This document shows positions 6,698 through 15,299 of a DNA stretch of 32,831 nucleotides, piece by piece. This DNA is from Brevundimonas sp. UBA986. Its GTDB lineage: Bacteria; Pseudomonadota; Alphaproteobacteria; Caulobacterales; Caulobacteraceae. The position numbers and the translations under genes are program-made. The DNA lies in NCBI GenBank assembly GCA_002292165.1, contig DBBK01000155.1, positions 7,021 through 39,851 of the forward strand. The letters run 5' to 3'. Every line of letters starts with the position of its first letter. The first letter of the stretch is position 1. The notes beneath the pieces are model-generated. The model searched no databases and was not told where the DNA came from. It saw only the letters and a program-made list of their open reading frames with translations.

Positions 6698-7108
6698 TCA
6701 GAACTTGAAGATGGATTCCAGCCGAATACGGGGCTGGGAGCGGCTGTCAGATTCGGGCGCCCGGGCCGGGTCCTGTTCCGGACGGCCCACACTGCCGACG
6801 GCGCCGACGCTGAGGCGCGAGGTCAGGCTGTAGTAGGCGCCGGCCTCGACGTCGCCCCACTGGGTCTCGCGGCCCACGGGCTGGTTCAGGTTGAAGTTCA
6901 GGCCCCAGCGGCCGGTGTCGTACCAGCGCAGGCCACGGCGCGGCGCCGGCGGAGCGGCGCGCTGGCCCGCGGTCTGGGCGTTTTGGGCGTCAGTCAGTGA
7001 AACGGTGGGCGCATGCGGACGGGACGCGGACTGTGCCGACGCCGTTCCGGCCAGTCCCGTGAGGACCACCGCGCTGAAAAGTCCTGCGAAGAGAACGCCG
7101 AACCGCAT
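6698..7108 (-). CDS. ntrZ: NtrZ-family periplasmic regulatory protein
   Basis: The 136-residue product has a signal peptide (MRFGVLFAGLFSAVVL, cleavage near TASAQ) and a conserved C-terminal half: LRWYDTGRWGLNFNLNQPVG, VEAGAYYSLTSRLSVG and the end IRLESIFKF. This pattern matches NtrZ of Caulobacter, a periplasmic protein reported to act on the sensor kinase NtrY of the NtrYX system. The low-complexity middle (residues about 28-55) is not conserved. The ATG at 7108 follows GAAGGGTTGGAA and is preferred over an in-frame TTG two codons upstream. The gene converges with the ThiE-family gene (4 bp between stop codons). A perfect hairpin lies in its leader. Confidence 0.85.
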   Translation of the reverse strand: MRFGVLFAGLFSAVVLTGLAGTASAQSASRPHAPTVSLTDAQNAQTAGQRAAPPAPRRGLRWYDTGRWGLNFNLNQPVGRETQWGDVEAGAYYSLTSRLSVGAVGSVGRPEQDPARAPESDSRSQPRIRLESIFKF

Positions 7109-7521
7109 TTCCAACCCTTCAGACCCGGTCGAACCGGGTCATCAAATCCTGAACCGGCGTGTTCGCCGTGAACCCGCCGATTAGACACCGTGGGTTCGCC
7201 CGGTCAACGCAACGTGGTCGCCTCTCGCGGGTTCCGCAGACTCTATCGGTCGCCTGTGGCGCTAGCGTCACGGGAATGGGGCCGAAAGGGGCGCGCCTGT
7301 TTCACGCCGGGACAGGTCGCCGAAGTCGGTGGGGCGGGGCGTCGGCTTTCGTCACTGTAAAGATCACGGTGGTCTTCGCCTTGTCATCGCCCCTTTTGGG
7401 CGTGTTATAGAGCGTCGCAGCGGCCCTCGCCCCTTGTGAAACAGGGGACAGAGCTGTCGCGCCCGTGCGCTGTGCGCGTCACCCGCGGGTTCGGCGTCCA
7501 ATCTGAACGGAGAATTCCTCG
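7109..7521. promoter_or_regulatory. Divergent control region between ntrZ and the DUF3576 gene
   Basis: This 413-bp gap has no credible gene. In the ntrZ leader GACCCGGT (7122-7129) and ACCGGGTC (7133-7140) form a perfect 8-bp hairpin just upstream of the ribosome site. GAACC recurs at 7131, 7151 and 7170, about two helical turns apart. For the DUF3576 gene a likely promoter is TTGTCA (7381-7386) and TTATAG (7405-7410) with an 18-bp spacer that itself contains GCCCCTTTTGGGC. CCCCT / AGGGG (about 7430-7446) can form another hairpin in the leader. Confidence 0.4.
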
Positions 7522-7992
7522 ATGGCCCCCACTCAAGCGATGGGCAAGACCCTGACAAGGGGCGCTGTGTTCGCCGCCATCGCGTCCGGCCTGCTGCTGT
7601 CCGCCTGCGGCGGCGTCAAGGTGCCCTTCACCGGCGCGCCCAAGCCCGCCAAGACCGATGTCCAGGCCGGGATCGGCGTGAACGCCTATCTGTGGCGCGC
7701 GACGCTGGACACCCTCAGCTTCATGCCCCTGCTGACCGCCGACCCGTGGGGCGGCGTGGTCAACTATGACTGGTACATCAATCCGCAGACCCCGAACGAG
7801 CGCTTCAAGGCCACGGTCTTCATCCTCGACACCCGTCTGCGCGCCGACGCCCTGAACGTGACCGTGACCAAGGAAGTCAAGGACGCCTCGGGCGGCTGGA
7901 CCGCGGCCCCCGTCGCCGCCCAGACCGAGACCGACCTGGAAAACGCGATCCTGACCAAGGCGCGCCAGCTCAACCTCGCCAACGCGAACTGA
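7522..7992 (+). CDS. DUF3576 domain lipoprotein
   Basis: The 156-residue protein begins with a lipoprotein signal peptide ending in the lipobox LLSAC, with C29 as the lipidated residue, so it should be membrane-anchored facing the periplasm. The body carries the DUF3576 signature GIGVNAYLWRATLDTLSFMP, then DPWGGVVNYDWYI and ERFKATVFILDTRLRADALNV. The biochemical function of DUF3576 is not known. The ATG at 7522 follows GGAG at 7509-7512. It sits upstream of leuS-lptE-holA, and its neighbourhood to LPS-assembly lipoprotein LptE suggests envelope work, though separate promoters are likely because of the 190-bp gap to leuS. A hairpin overlaps its stop codon. Confidence 0.85.
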   Translation: MAPTQAMGKTLTRGAVFAAIASGLLLSACGGVKVPFTGAPKPAKTDVQAGIGVNAYLWRATLDTLSFMPLLTADPWGGVVNYDWYINPQTPNERFKATVFILDTRLRADALNVTVTKEVKDASGGWTAAPVAAQTETDLENAILTKARQLNLANAN

Positions 7993-8009
7993 TCGCGTAG
8001 CGATCAGTT
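7987..8009 (+). other. Perfect hairpin overlapping the stop of the DUF3576 gene
   Basis: AACTGATCGC (7987-7996) and GCGATCAGTT (8000-8009) form a perfect 10-bp stem with a GTA loop. The TGA stop (7990-7992) lies in the left arm. There is no proper T-tract after it (TCTGTCC), so it would be a weak terminator or an mRNA 3'-end stabiliser. Confidence 0.5.
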
Positions 8010-8018
8010 CTGTCCCCG

Positions 8019-8060
8019 GGGCGCTAACGCTCGCCGCGCGGCGGCTCGCTGCTTGAGCGC
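8019..8060 (+). repeat. 42-bp dispersed intergenic repeat, copy B
   Basis: The copy differs from copy C (30252-30293) at only one base by eye, the ninth (GGGCGCTAA versus GGGCGCTAC), and shares the tail CTGCTTGAGCGC with copies A and C. It starts 10 nt after the hairpin behind the DUF3576 gene, in the same orientation as the upstream gene. Confidence 0.75.
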
Positions 8061-8182
8061 CTTCTGTATGTTTCGCCCTTCGCGTCGTTTGGCGCGGAGG
8101 GCGTCTCTATTTTCCTTGGGCGTCGCCGCCCTTCGGGCTAATCGGGCGCGAGGGGCGTTTCACGCCTCGCCGTCTCTTCAGG

Positions 8183-10765
8183 ATGCCCGTGGCCCGTTAC
8201 GAACCGAAAACCGCCGAACCCCGCCAGCAGCAGCGCTGGTCGGATGCGAACGCCTTCGTCACGAAGGAGACCGGGCGGCCGAAATACTATGTCCTCGAGA
8301 TGTTCCCCTATCCGTCGGGCAACATCCACATGGGCCACGCCCGGAACTACGTCATGGGCGACGTGGTCGCGCGTCACAAGCGGGCCCAAGGGTTCGATGT
8401 CCTGCATCCCATGGGCTGGGACGCCTTCGGCATGCCGGCCGAGAACGCGGCCATGGAGCGCGGCATCCACCCCAAGGGCTGGACCTATTCCAACATCGCC
8501 AACATGCGCGAGCAGCTGAAGCTGCTGGGCCTGTCGCTGGACTGGTCGCGCGAGTTCGCGACCTGCGACCCGGAATACTACGGCAAGCAGCAGGCCTGGT
8601 TCCTGGAACTGTTCAAGCGCGGCCTGGTCTATCGCAAGGATGCGGTGGTCAACTGGGACCCGGTCGACAACACCGTCCTGGCGAATGAGCAGGTCATCGA
8701 CGGCCGCGGCTGGCGCTCGGGCGCCCTGGTCGAGAAGCGCAAGCTGAACCAGTGGTTCCTGCGCATCACCGACTATGCCGACGAACTGATCGAAGGCCTG
8801 AAGACGCTGGAAGGCCGCTGGCCCGACAAGGTCCGGCTGATGCAGGAGAACTGGATCGGCAAGTCCAAGGGCGCGACCCTGTGGTGGCCGATCGTCGAGG
8901 CGCCCGCCTTCCTGACGCCCCAGCCCGAGGGCCAGCCCAGCCACGACCGCGATCCGATCGAGGTCTACACCACCCGCCCCGACACCCTGTTCGGCGCCAG
9001 TTTCCTGGCCCTGTCGGCCGATCACCCGCTGACGAAGGCCATCGCCGAGCACCGTCCGGACGTCGTCGACTTCATCAAGGCCTGCGCCCAGACGGGCACC
9101 TCGGAAGCCGATATCGAAAAGGCCGAGAAGCTGGGCGTGGATCTGGGCGTGCGCGTGCGCCATCCCTTCGATCCGGAGCGGACCGTCCCGGTCTGGGCCG
9201 CCAACTTCGTCCTGTCGACCTATGGCTCGGGCGCCATCTTCGGCTGCCCCGCCCACGACCAGCGCGACCTGGACTTCGCCCGCAAATACGACCTGCCGGT
9301 GGTTCCGGTGGTCAAGCCGGACGACGTCGAGACCATGGAGATCGGGACCGAGGCCTATGTCGGCCCGGGCCGCATCTTCAACTCGGACTTCCTCAACGGT
9401 CTGGACGTCGAGGCCGCCAAGGCCGCCGCCATCGCGAAGGTCGAGGACCAGGGCCAGGGCCGGGCCGAGACCATCTATCGCCTGCGCGACTGGGGCGTTT
9501 CGCGCCAGCGCTACTGGGGCTGTCCGATCCCGGTCATCCACTGCCCGTCCTGCGGCGTCCAGCCGGTCCCGGCCGACCAGTTGCCGGTGGTTCTGCCCGA
9601 CGACGTCACCTTCGACGTTCCCGGCAATCCGCTGGCCCGCCACCCGACCTGGAAACATGTGAAGTGCCCGTCCTGCGATCAGGACGCGACCCGCGAGACC
9701 GACACCCTGGACACCTTCGTGGACTCCAGCTGGTACTTCGCCCGCTTCACCGATCCGACCGCGCCCGAGCCGATCAACACCGCCGCCGCCGACCACTGGC
9801 TGGCGGTCGACCAGTACATCGGCGGGGTCGAGCATGCGGTGCTGCACCTGCTCTATGCCCGCTTCATCACCCGCGCCCTGTCGGACGCCGGCATGCTGGC
9901 GGTCAAGGAGCCGTTCGCCGGCCTGTTCACGCAAGGGATGGTGGTCCACGAGACCTACAAGTCCCAGAACGGAAACTGGCTGGCTCCGGATCAGGTCGAG
10001 AAACGCGACGGCCAGTGGGTCGACCGCGAACTGGGCCAGCCGGTCATCGTCGGCGACGTCGAGAAGATGTCGAAGTCCAAGAAGAATGTCGTCGCTCCGG
10101 CCGAGATTCTGGAATCCCACGGCGTCGACGCCGGCCGCCTGTTCGTCCTGTCCGACAGTCCGCCCGAGCGCGACGTGCAATGGACCCCCGGCGGGGTCGA
10201 GGGCGCCAGCCGCTTCGTCCAGCGCGTCTGGGCCGAGTTCGACGGCCATGACGCCTCGGTCGCCGGTGACGAGGCCGCCAACACCGCCCTGATCCGCGAG
10301 ACCCACAAGGCCATCAAGGCCGTGTCGGAAGGCGTCGAGGGCTTCCGCTTCAACTCGGCCATCGCCAAGCTCTACGCCTTCCTGGCCACCGTTCGGGACG
10401 CCAAGGCCGCGGGCGGCGAGGCCAAACGTCAGGCCCTGTCGGCCCTGGCCCGTCTGATCTCTCCCTTCACCCCCCATCTGGCCGAGGAGTGCTGGTCGCA
10501 GCTGGGCGAGCAGGGCATGGTGCTGGACGCCCCCTGGCCCGTCTACGACCCGGCCCTGGCCGCCGATGACGAGGTGGTTCTGCCGATCCAGATCTCGGGC
10601 AAGCGCCGCAGTGAGATCACGGCTCCTCGCGGCGCTGCCAACGCCGACGTCGAGGCCGCCGCCCTCGCCAATCCCGCCATTCAGGCCTATCTCTCGGCCA
10701 ACGGGGTTTCGGTGAAGAAGGTGATCGTGGTCCAGGATCGCATCGTCAATCTGGTGGTCGGCTGA
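8183..10765 (+). CDS. leuS: Leucyl-tRNA synthetase
   Basis: The 860-residue class I synthetase charges tRNA-Leu. The HIGH-type signature is PYPSGNIHMGHARNY (HMGH at 49-52), the KMSKS loop is at 628-632 in VEKMSKSKKN, and the CP1 editing domain lies between (YTTRPDTLFGASFLALS and GTGAIFGCPAHDQRD-like text at about 350). DSSWYFARF precedes the Zn-like and anticodon regions. Length and order are normal for bacterial LeuRS. The ATG at 8183 gives MPVARYEPK; the ribosome site is weak. The stop overlaps the lptE start by one base, so translational coupling is likely. Confidence 0.97.
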   Translation: MPVARYEPKTAEPRQQQRWSDANAFVTKETGRPKYYVLEMFPYPSGNIHMGHARNYVMGDVVARHKRAQGFDVLHPMGWDAFGMPAENAAMERGIHPKGWTYSNIANMREQLKLLGLSLDWSREFATCDPEYYGKQQAWFLELFKRGLVYRKDAVVNWDPVDNTVLANEQVIDGRGWRSGALVEKRKLNQWFLRITDYADELIEGLKTLEGRWPDKVRLMQENWIGKSKGATLWWPIVEAPAFLTPQPEGQPSHDRDPIEVYTTRPDTLFGASFLALSADHPLTKAIAEHRPDVVDFIKACAQTGTSEADIEKAEKLGVDLGVRVRHPFDPERTVPVWAANFVLSTYGSGAIFGCPAHDQRDLDFARKYDLPVVPVVKPDDVETMEIGTEAYVGPGRIFNSDFLNGLDVEAAKAAAIAKVEDQGQGRAETIYRLRDWGVSRQRYWGCPIPVIHCPSCGVQPVPADQLPVVLPDDVTFDVPGNPLARHPTWKHVKCPSCDQDATRETDTLDTFVDSSWYFARFTDPTAPEPINTAAADHWLAVDQYIGGVEHAVLHLLYARFITRALSDAGMLAVKEPFAGLFTQGMVVHETYKSQNGNWLAPDQVEKRDGQWVDRELGQPVIVGDVEKMSKSKKNVVAPAEILESHGVDAGRLFVLSDSPPERDVQWTPGGVEGASRFVQRVWAEFDGHDASVAGDEAANTALIRETHKAIKAVSEGVEGFRFNSAIAKLYAFLATVRDAKAAGGEAKRQALSALARLISPFTPHLAEECWSQLGEQGMVLDAPWPVYDPALAADDEVVLPIQISGKRRSEITAPRGAANADVEAAALANPAIQAYLSANGVSVKKVIVVQDRIVNLVVG

Positions 10766-11247
10766 TGCGAGCCGTTCTCCTCGCCGCCATCGCCCTGGCC
10801 GGCGCCGCCCTGTCGGCCTGCGGCTTCACGCCCATGTACGCCAGCGGCGGTTCGCCCGCGATCAGCCGCATCGCGGTCACGGCCGAGGATGACCGTCTGG
10901 GCTACCGGCTGCGCGAGCAGCTGGAGGACGCCCTGGCCTGGGATCACGGCGCCCAGCCGCCGCTGTATCGCCTGACCACGGTGACCCAGCAGGCGCGCCG
11001 CCCGCTCGGCCGCCGGATCGACGACACCGCCACCCGGTACGAGCTGACGGTCCGTGTCGTCTGGACCCTGACCCCGACCTCGGGCGCCACGCCCTTGACG
11101 GGGACCGAGACCTCGACCCTGACCTACGCCGCCGCCGACCAGCCCTATGCCGCCATCGCCGCCCAGCAGGACGGGGAGGACCGGGCCGCCGCCGAGCTGG
11201 CCAGGCTGATCCGCATCGACATTCTGCGGGCCCTGTCGGGGCAATAG
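10765..11247 (+). CDS. lptE: LPS-assembly lipoprotein LptE
   Basis: The 160-residue lipoprotein has a signal peptide with lipobox LSAC (C19), followed by GFTPMYA, the characteristic start of LptE in alphaproteobacteria. LptE plugs the LptD barrel that delivers lipopolysaccharide to the outer-membrane surface. Later text such as YELTVRVVWTLTP and the C-terminal DILRALSG fits the family. Its ATG shares one base with the leuS TGA, and holA follows after 6 bp; leuS-lptE-holA is a common neighbourhood in many bacteria and probably one transcript. Confidence 0.9.
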   Translation: MRAVLLAAIALAGAALSACGFTPMYASGGSPAISRIAVTAEDDRLGYRLREQLEDALAWDHGAQPPLYRLTTVTQQARRPLGRRIDDTATRYELTVRVVWTLTPTSGATPLTGTETSTLTYAAADQPYAAIAAQQDGEDRAAAELARLIRIDILRALSGQ

Positions 11248-11253
11248 TCGGCG

Positions 11254-12306
11254 ATGATCCTCGCCAAACGTCCGGAGATCGACCGCTTCCTCGCCAAGCC
11301 CGAGCCGGGCATCCGCGCGGTGGTCATCCACGGCAAGGATCGGTCGGGCGTCGCCGAACGCGCCCAGGTCCTGTGCAAGGCGATCACGCCCGACCTGAAC
11401 GACCCCTTCAACGTCACGGTCCTGACCGACAGCGACATCGACGGCGACGAGGCGCGTCTGGAAGAGGCCCTGACCGCGCTCAGCATGATCGGCGGCCGCC
11501 GCCTGATCCGCGTGCGTCTGGGCGGCGACAAGGCCTCGGTCGACAAACTTCTGGCGGGCGTCCTCAAGACCCACGGCGACGGCGGCTATAATCCCGACGC
11601 CATGCTGGTGGTCGAGGCCGGGGCGCTGGGCCGCGACTCGGCCCTGCGCAAGGCCGCCGAGACCGGCAAGGGCTCGGTCGGCATCGTCTGCTACGAGGAC
11701 GAGACGGGCGACGTGGCCCGGATGACGCGCGAGGCCCTGGCCGCCGACAAGGTGGGCCTGACCTCCGACGCCCTCGACCGCTTCGTCGGCCGCCTGCCGC
11801 GCGAACGCGGCCTGATGCGTCAGGAGATCGAGCGGCTGGCCCTCTATATCGGCCCCGGCTCCGGCCGGTCGATCGATGTCGAGGAGCTGGACGCCCATCT
11901 CGGGGTCGAGCCCGACGCCTCGCTGCAGGACGCCGCGCTTCAGGCCTTCGGCGGCCGCCCCGCCCCGTCGCAGGCGGGTCTGCGTCGCGCCCTGGCCGAG
12001 GGCGAAAGCGCCGTCATGGCCGTACGTCAGGCCTCGATCCATCTCGGAAAGCTGCGCCGCATCAATGTGCTTCAGGGCGCGGGAGCCGGGGCCAAGGAGG
12101 CCGCCAAGGCCGCTGGGGTCTTCTGGAAACAGGAGGCCGAAATGCTGCGTCAGGCCCGCTCCTGGCGGCTGGAAGAGCTGGATCTTGTGCAGGACAGCGT
12201 CAATGTCGCCGACGTCGCGACCAAGACCACGGGCCTGCCCGAGGCCCTGATCGCCGAACGCCTGCTGCTTGAGATCGCCGCCCGGGCCAAACGCCTCGGG
12301 CTCTGA
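11254..12306 (+). CDS. holA: DNA polymerase III delta subunit
   Basis: The 350-residue protein matches HolA, the clamp-loader subunit that opens the beta sliding clamp. It begins MILAKRPEIDRFLAKP, has a degenerate AAA+ N-terminal domain (AVVIHGKDRSGVAERA), and the segments ALSMIGGRRLIRVR and PDAMLVVEAGALGRDSALRK typical of the family. The helical C-terminal domain carries LPRERGLMRQEIERLALYIG. The start lies 6 bp after lptE. The stop is only 3 bp from the convergent Trm112-like stop; no terminator is visible between them. Confidence 0.93.
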   Translation: MILAKRPEIDRFLAKPEPGIRAVVIHGKDRSGVAERAQVLCKAITPDLNDPFNVTVLTDSDIDGDEARLEEALTALSMIGGRRLIRVRLGGDKASVDKLLAGVLKTHGDGGYNPDAMLVVEAGALGRDSALRKAAETGKGSVGIVCYEDETGDVARMTREALAADKVGLTSDALDRFVGRLPRERGLMRQEIERLALYIGPGSGRSIDVEELDAHLGVEPDASLQDAALQAFGGRPAPSQAGLRRALAEGESAVMAVRQASIHLGKLRRINVLQGAGAGAKEAAKAAGVFWKQEAEMLRQARSWRLEELDLVQDSVNVADVATKTTGLPEALIAERLLLEIAARAKRLGL

Positions 12307-12309
12307 ACT

Positions 12310-12504
12310 CTAGTCCAGCTGACGCGCTTCCTCGGTCAGCATGATCGGCACCCCGTCGCGGATCGGAAACGCCAGCTTGGCCGACTTCGACACCAGCTCA
12401 TTGGCCTCGCGATCATAGGTCAGCACGCCGCGCGTCACCGGACAGACCAGCACCTCCAGCAGGCGGGGATCGACCGAGGTCGGGGTGTTGAAGGCGTCGG
12501 ACAT
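12310..12504 (-). CDS. Trm112-family small protein (UPF0434)
   Basis: This 64-residue protein matches the Trm112/UPF0434 family: VDPRLLEVLVCPVTRGVLTY and AKLAFPIRDGVPIMLTEEAR. Eukaryotic Trm112 activates methyltransferases; the bacterial role is not settled. Bacterial members often lack some zinc ligands, and only one Cys is seen here. In other alphaproteobacteria this gene often follows thioredoxin/TPR and LON-domain genes directly; here an S41 peptidase and an AraC-type regulator intervene. Start ATG at 12504. Confidence 0.88.
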   Translation of the reverse strand: MSDAFNTPTSVDPRLLEVLVCPVTRGVLTYDREANELVSKSAKLAFPIRDGVPIMLTEEARQLD

Positions 12505-12543
12505 GGGATCGGCTCGGTTTCGTTCGGGCGTATCGGTTGTGAT

Positions 12544-14055
12544 TTAAGCCTTCGACGGCGTCCCGTCATCAGTCGATCCGGACAGTCGTGCGATGGCGGC
12601 GGCCATCTGGGGGTCGTGATCCCGGGCGATGTCCTCGGCCGTGGTCTGGACCAGGACATCCGGTACGATGGCCGCGTCGGGCTGGGGCGTCGACGGGAAG
12701 CTGGCGATCAGCGGCAGATCGACTTCCAGACCCGAGGCTGGCAGCTTCAGGAAGAAGAAGGCCCCGCCGTTGATGCCGCGCCGGTTGCCGCCCGTGGGCT
12801 GGCCGATCAGGGTCGCGACGCCGCTCTCCTGAACCGCCTGGGCGAAGCCGAAGGTCGCCGAACTGTTCGAGGCGTCGCACAGCACCACGACGGGCCCGGC
12901 GTAGCGGCGTCCGGCCGGACGGATCAGCGTACTGTCGTCGCCGTCGTCGTAGCGGGTCAGCCGATAGTAGCCCGGCCGTTCCGCCGACGGCTGGGCCTGA
13001 TCTCCCCAGTCGAGGAAACTTCGGTCCCAGGTGTGCAGATAGGGCCTGACCGCCTCGGGCGCGCTGCGATAACGGGTCCAGCGCTGGTTGCGCGACAACG
13101 GCAGATCCCGATCGACCAGCCGGCTCAGGATCACATTGCCGCAGTCGAGTCCGCCCTCGTTGCCGCGCAGATCGATGACCAGCCCCCTGGCGCCGTCGCC
13201 GGTCAGATCGTCCATGATCTGGCCCAGCCATGCCTCCCACGCGAAGGTCGACTCATACAGGGCCCACCCCGGCATCTTCAGGACCTGAATCCCGTCGGCG
13301 CGCTTCTCCAGCGTCCACGGATTGGCGTCCTTCGCCGGATCGGTCGAAGCCGGCAGGCTGCGGCGCCGGTCTTCGAGGGACTGCAGGGGCGCGCGGATGA
13401 TCCGGCCATCCGCGAAGGTGAAGGCCGCCTCGTCCCGGAGCGGGAGGATCAGGGGCAGATGGATGTCGAAGGTTTCGAACCGGTCCTCGCCCCGGACTTC
13501 CATCAGATTGATGCGCTTGGCGTCGTTGTGACCGTCGGCCCGGGCCAGAGGGATCAGCCGGTCGAGCAGGTCGCGGGTCGAAACCCCGTCGATCGCCGTG
13601 ACGACCGTGCCGCGCGGCAGGCTCTGGCCCTCGGCAAGGTCCTCCGTGACGACCATCCGGCCGTCGATCCATCGAAACCGGAACGGCACGAGCGACCGGT
13701 CCGGATAGAGGGCCGCGACCATGGCGTCGGAGCCGTTGTAGGGGCTGGGGTAGGTATGGCCGCAACGGATGGAGGCGGTGACGCGGGTCAGGGCCAGGAA
13801 CCGGTCCCGGAAAGATCCCGGCGCGCGCCAGGCATGCGCCAGACCGTCGAGCCGGGCGCTGATCTCTTCCGGCGTGCTGTAGCGATAGAGGCCCGGGTGC
13901 ATGGTCTCCCAGGTCTGGCGCAGGATGGCGACATCGCTGCTCCAGTCCTCGGTGGTGGGCGCCGCCCATGCCGTTCCGGCCAGGGCGGGGGCTGCGGCGG
14001 TCAGCCCCAGACCTCCGGAAAGCTGAAGCAGGCGGCGGCGGTTCAGCGTCAGCAT
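12544..14055 (-). CDS. S41-family serine peptidase, exported
   Basis: The 503-residue protein starts with a twin-arginine-type signal (NRRRLLQLSGGLGLTAAA, cleavage near AWA at 29-31). The peptidase S41 core lies at about 250-480: VIDLRGNEGGLDCGN (293-307), the nucleophile region VLCDASNSSATFGFA (391-405; S398 or S399) and LIGQPTGGNRRGINGG (417-431). The N-terminal part has RCGHTYPS with H100, as in tricorn/IRBP-like S41 members. No clear PDZ motif was spotted. It should act in the periplasm; the substrate is unknown. GAGGA precedes the ATG. It lies 39 bp downstream of a membrane AraC regulator on the same strand and is probably co-transcribed. Confidence 0.85.
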   Translation of the reverse strand: MLTLNRRRLLQLSGGLGLTAAAPALAGTAWAAPTTEDWSSDVAILRQTWETMHPGLYRYSTPEEISARLDGLAHAWRAPGSFRDRFLALTRVTASIRCGHTYPSPYNGSDAMVAALYPDRSLVPFRFRWIDGRMVVTEDLAEGQSLPRGTVVTAIDGVSTRDLLDRLIPLARADGHNDAKRINLMEVRGEDRFETFDIHLPLILPLRDEAAFTFADGRIIRAPLQSLEDRRRSLPASTDPAKDANPWTLEKRADGIQVLKMPGWALYESTFAWEAWLGQIMDDLTGDGARGLVIDLRGNEGGLDCGNVILSRLVDRDLPLSRNQRWTRYRSAPEAVRPYLHTWDRSFLDWGDQAQPSAERPGYYRLTRYDDGDDSTLIRPAGRRYAGPVVVLCDASNSSATFGFAQAVQESGVATLIGQPTGGNRRGINGGAFFFLKLPASGLEVDLPLIASFPSTPQPDAAIVPDVLVQTTAEDIARDHDPQMAAAIARLSGSTDDGTPSKA

Positions 14056-14094
14056 GGAGGGTCCTCGGCGAGTGATGGCCCAAGGTGATCGGCT

Positions 14095-15255
14095 TCAGGC
14101 CTTCGCGCGCCTCAGATTCGCAACCGCCGCCAGAGAATCGGGATTTGAGACCTGCCGCCGGTATTGTGAGGGGGCCATGCCGTAGCGCGCCCGGAACGCA
14201 CGGTTGAAGCTGGCCTTGGAGGCGAACCCCATCTCGAAGGCCAGATCGAGCAGGTCGGCCTCGGCGCGGCTCCGCAAGGCCTCGGCGACGCCCTCGGCGC
14301 GCAGGTCATTGATGAAGGCGGAAAAGTTGACACCGAGACCGAGGTTGATGGCGCGCGACAGACGCCCGCTGTTGGTCCCCAGTCGCCGCGAAAGACGCGG
14401 CAGGGTCAGGTCCGGCTCGCGCCACCAGCCCTCCCTGCTGGTTTGGGCCGCGAACGCGATGGCGATAGCGGCCCAGTCGACCGGACGGGCCGCCTCGGGC
14501 GCCGCCGGGGGGTCTTCGGGCGCCGTCAGCGGAGCGGGCAGGCCGGCGTGACGCCATCCGGCGGCGCCCAGATAAAGGCCCAGCGCGCCCAGCAGGACGT
14601 AGAGCCCCGTCTCCTGAAAATAGTCGATGCCGCCGGTCAGGGTCGCCCAAAGCCAGAAGACGGCCTCGACCGCCAGGCCGAAAACGATCGCGGCCTGAAC
14701 GCGCGAGAGCCAGTGCGCCGAGAACCGGTCGTCATCGCTGCGTTGGTTCGCCAGCCGTGTCCGGTAGCGGCGAAGGACGTTTCCGATCGCCCAGGCATAG
14801 CCGGCCAGGCTGACGATCGTCAGGATCTTGAACAGCGGCGCGACGAATGCCGCGTGCCCGCCGGTGTACCAGTCCCATTTGGCGTCGAGCGGAAGCAGGA
14901 AACAGACCGTGAAATAGGCGAGCTGCGCCAGGGGAGGTGCGAGGTGCCACGCGAAATGGGCCGGCAGGCGATCCTCTTCCAGGGCGCAGGCATAGCCATA
15001 CAACAGCGGACCCAGGATCAGGGGGATGGCGAAAGGGGCGAACGTCAGACCGCGCCAGTTGTCATAGGCGCCAGCGAATCCGATGGCGTAGGGCACGAGA
15101 AGACCCGCGATCGCCACGAGCGCGGCGCCGAGCAGCCGGTTGGCGGTGCGGTTCGTGTCCGTGGTCGCGAGCGCCGCCGCGAAGGCGAGGATCTGAAGGA
15201 CCAGAAGGCCCAGTATGGCCGTTCGCCATCCCAGATAGAGGTGCGTCTCGCCCAT
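14095..15255 (-). CDS. Membrane-bound AraC-family regulator (7 TM plus HTH)
   Basis: The 386-residue protein has about seven hydrophobic segments (roughly 8-30, 40-62, 70-92, 101-122, 136-160, 187-209, 212-236) and a C-terminal AraC-type DNA-binding domain at about 285-375. The second helix-turn-helix shows LLDLAFEMGFASKASFNRAF and RYGMAPSQYRR. Such proteins sense membrane or periplasmic signals and bind DNA from the membrane. The neighbour just downstream is the exported S41 peptidase, so I infer a sensor-regulator plus protease pair. The ATG at 15255 starts MGETHLYLGWR; the first membrane segment follows at once. Confidence 0.85.
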   Translation of the reverse strand: MGETHLYLGWRTAILGLLVLQILAFAAALATTDTNRTANRLLGAALVAIAGLLVPYAIGFAGAYDNWRGLTFAPFAIPLILGPLLYGYACALEEDRLPAHFAWHLAPPLAQLAYFTVCFLLPLDAKWDWYTGGHAAFVAPLFKILTIVSLAGYAWAIGNVLRRYRTRLANQRSDDDRFSAHWLSRVQAAIVFGLAVEAVFWLWATLTGGIDYFQETGLYVLLGALGLYLGAAGWRHAGLPAPLTAPEDPPAAPEAARPVDWAAIAIAFAAQTSREGWWREPDLTLPRLSRRLGTNSGRLSRAINLGLGVNFSAFINDLRAEGVAEALRSRAEADLLDLAFEMGFASKASFNRAFRARYGMAPSQYRRQVSNPDSLAAVANLRRAKA

Positions 15256-15299
15256 GCCGCGAGGCTAGGTCTTTAAGGCGGTCACGGGAAGGCGCCGCC

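Noticed and set aside
7159..7410. 83-residue frame in the ntrZ-DUF3576 gap
   Set aside because: No ribosome site, Arg/Ser-rich composition, and it overlaps the likely promoter.
8061..8182. T-box or other riboswitch ahead of leuS
   Set aside because: Only a short imperfect hairpin (GCGAGG...CCTCGC) is present; T-box leaders are not expected in alphaproteobacteria and no specifier structure is seen.
8138..10477. A 779-residue open frame antisense to leuS
   Set aside because: It is a by-product of GC-biased third codon positions; leuS has full family motifs and the antisense product has no recognisable domain.
14306..14650. 114-residue frame overlapping the AraC gene on the same strand
   Set aside because: Shifted frame of the AraC coding region with Arg/Gly/Pro-rich composition.
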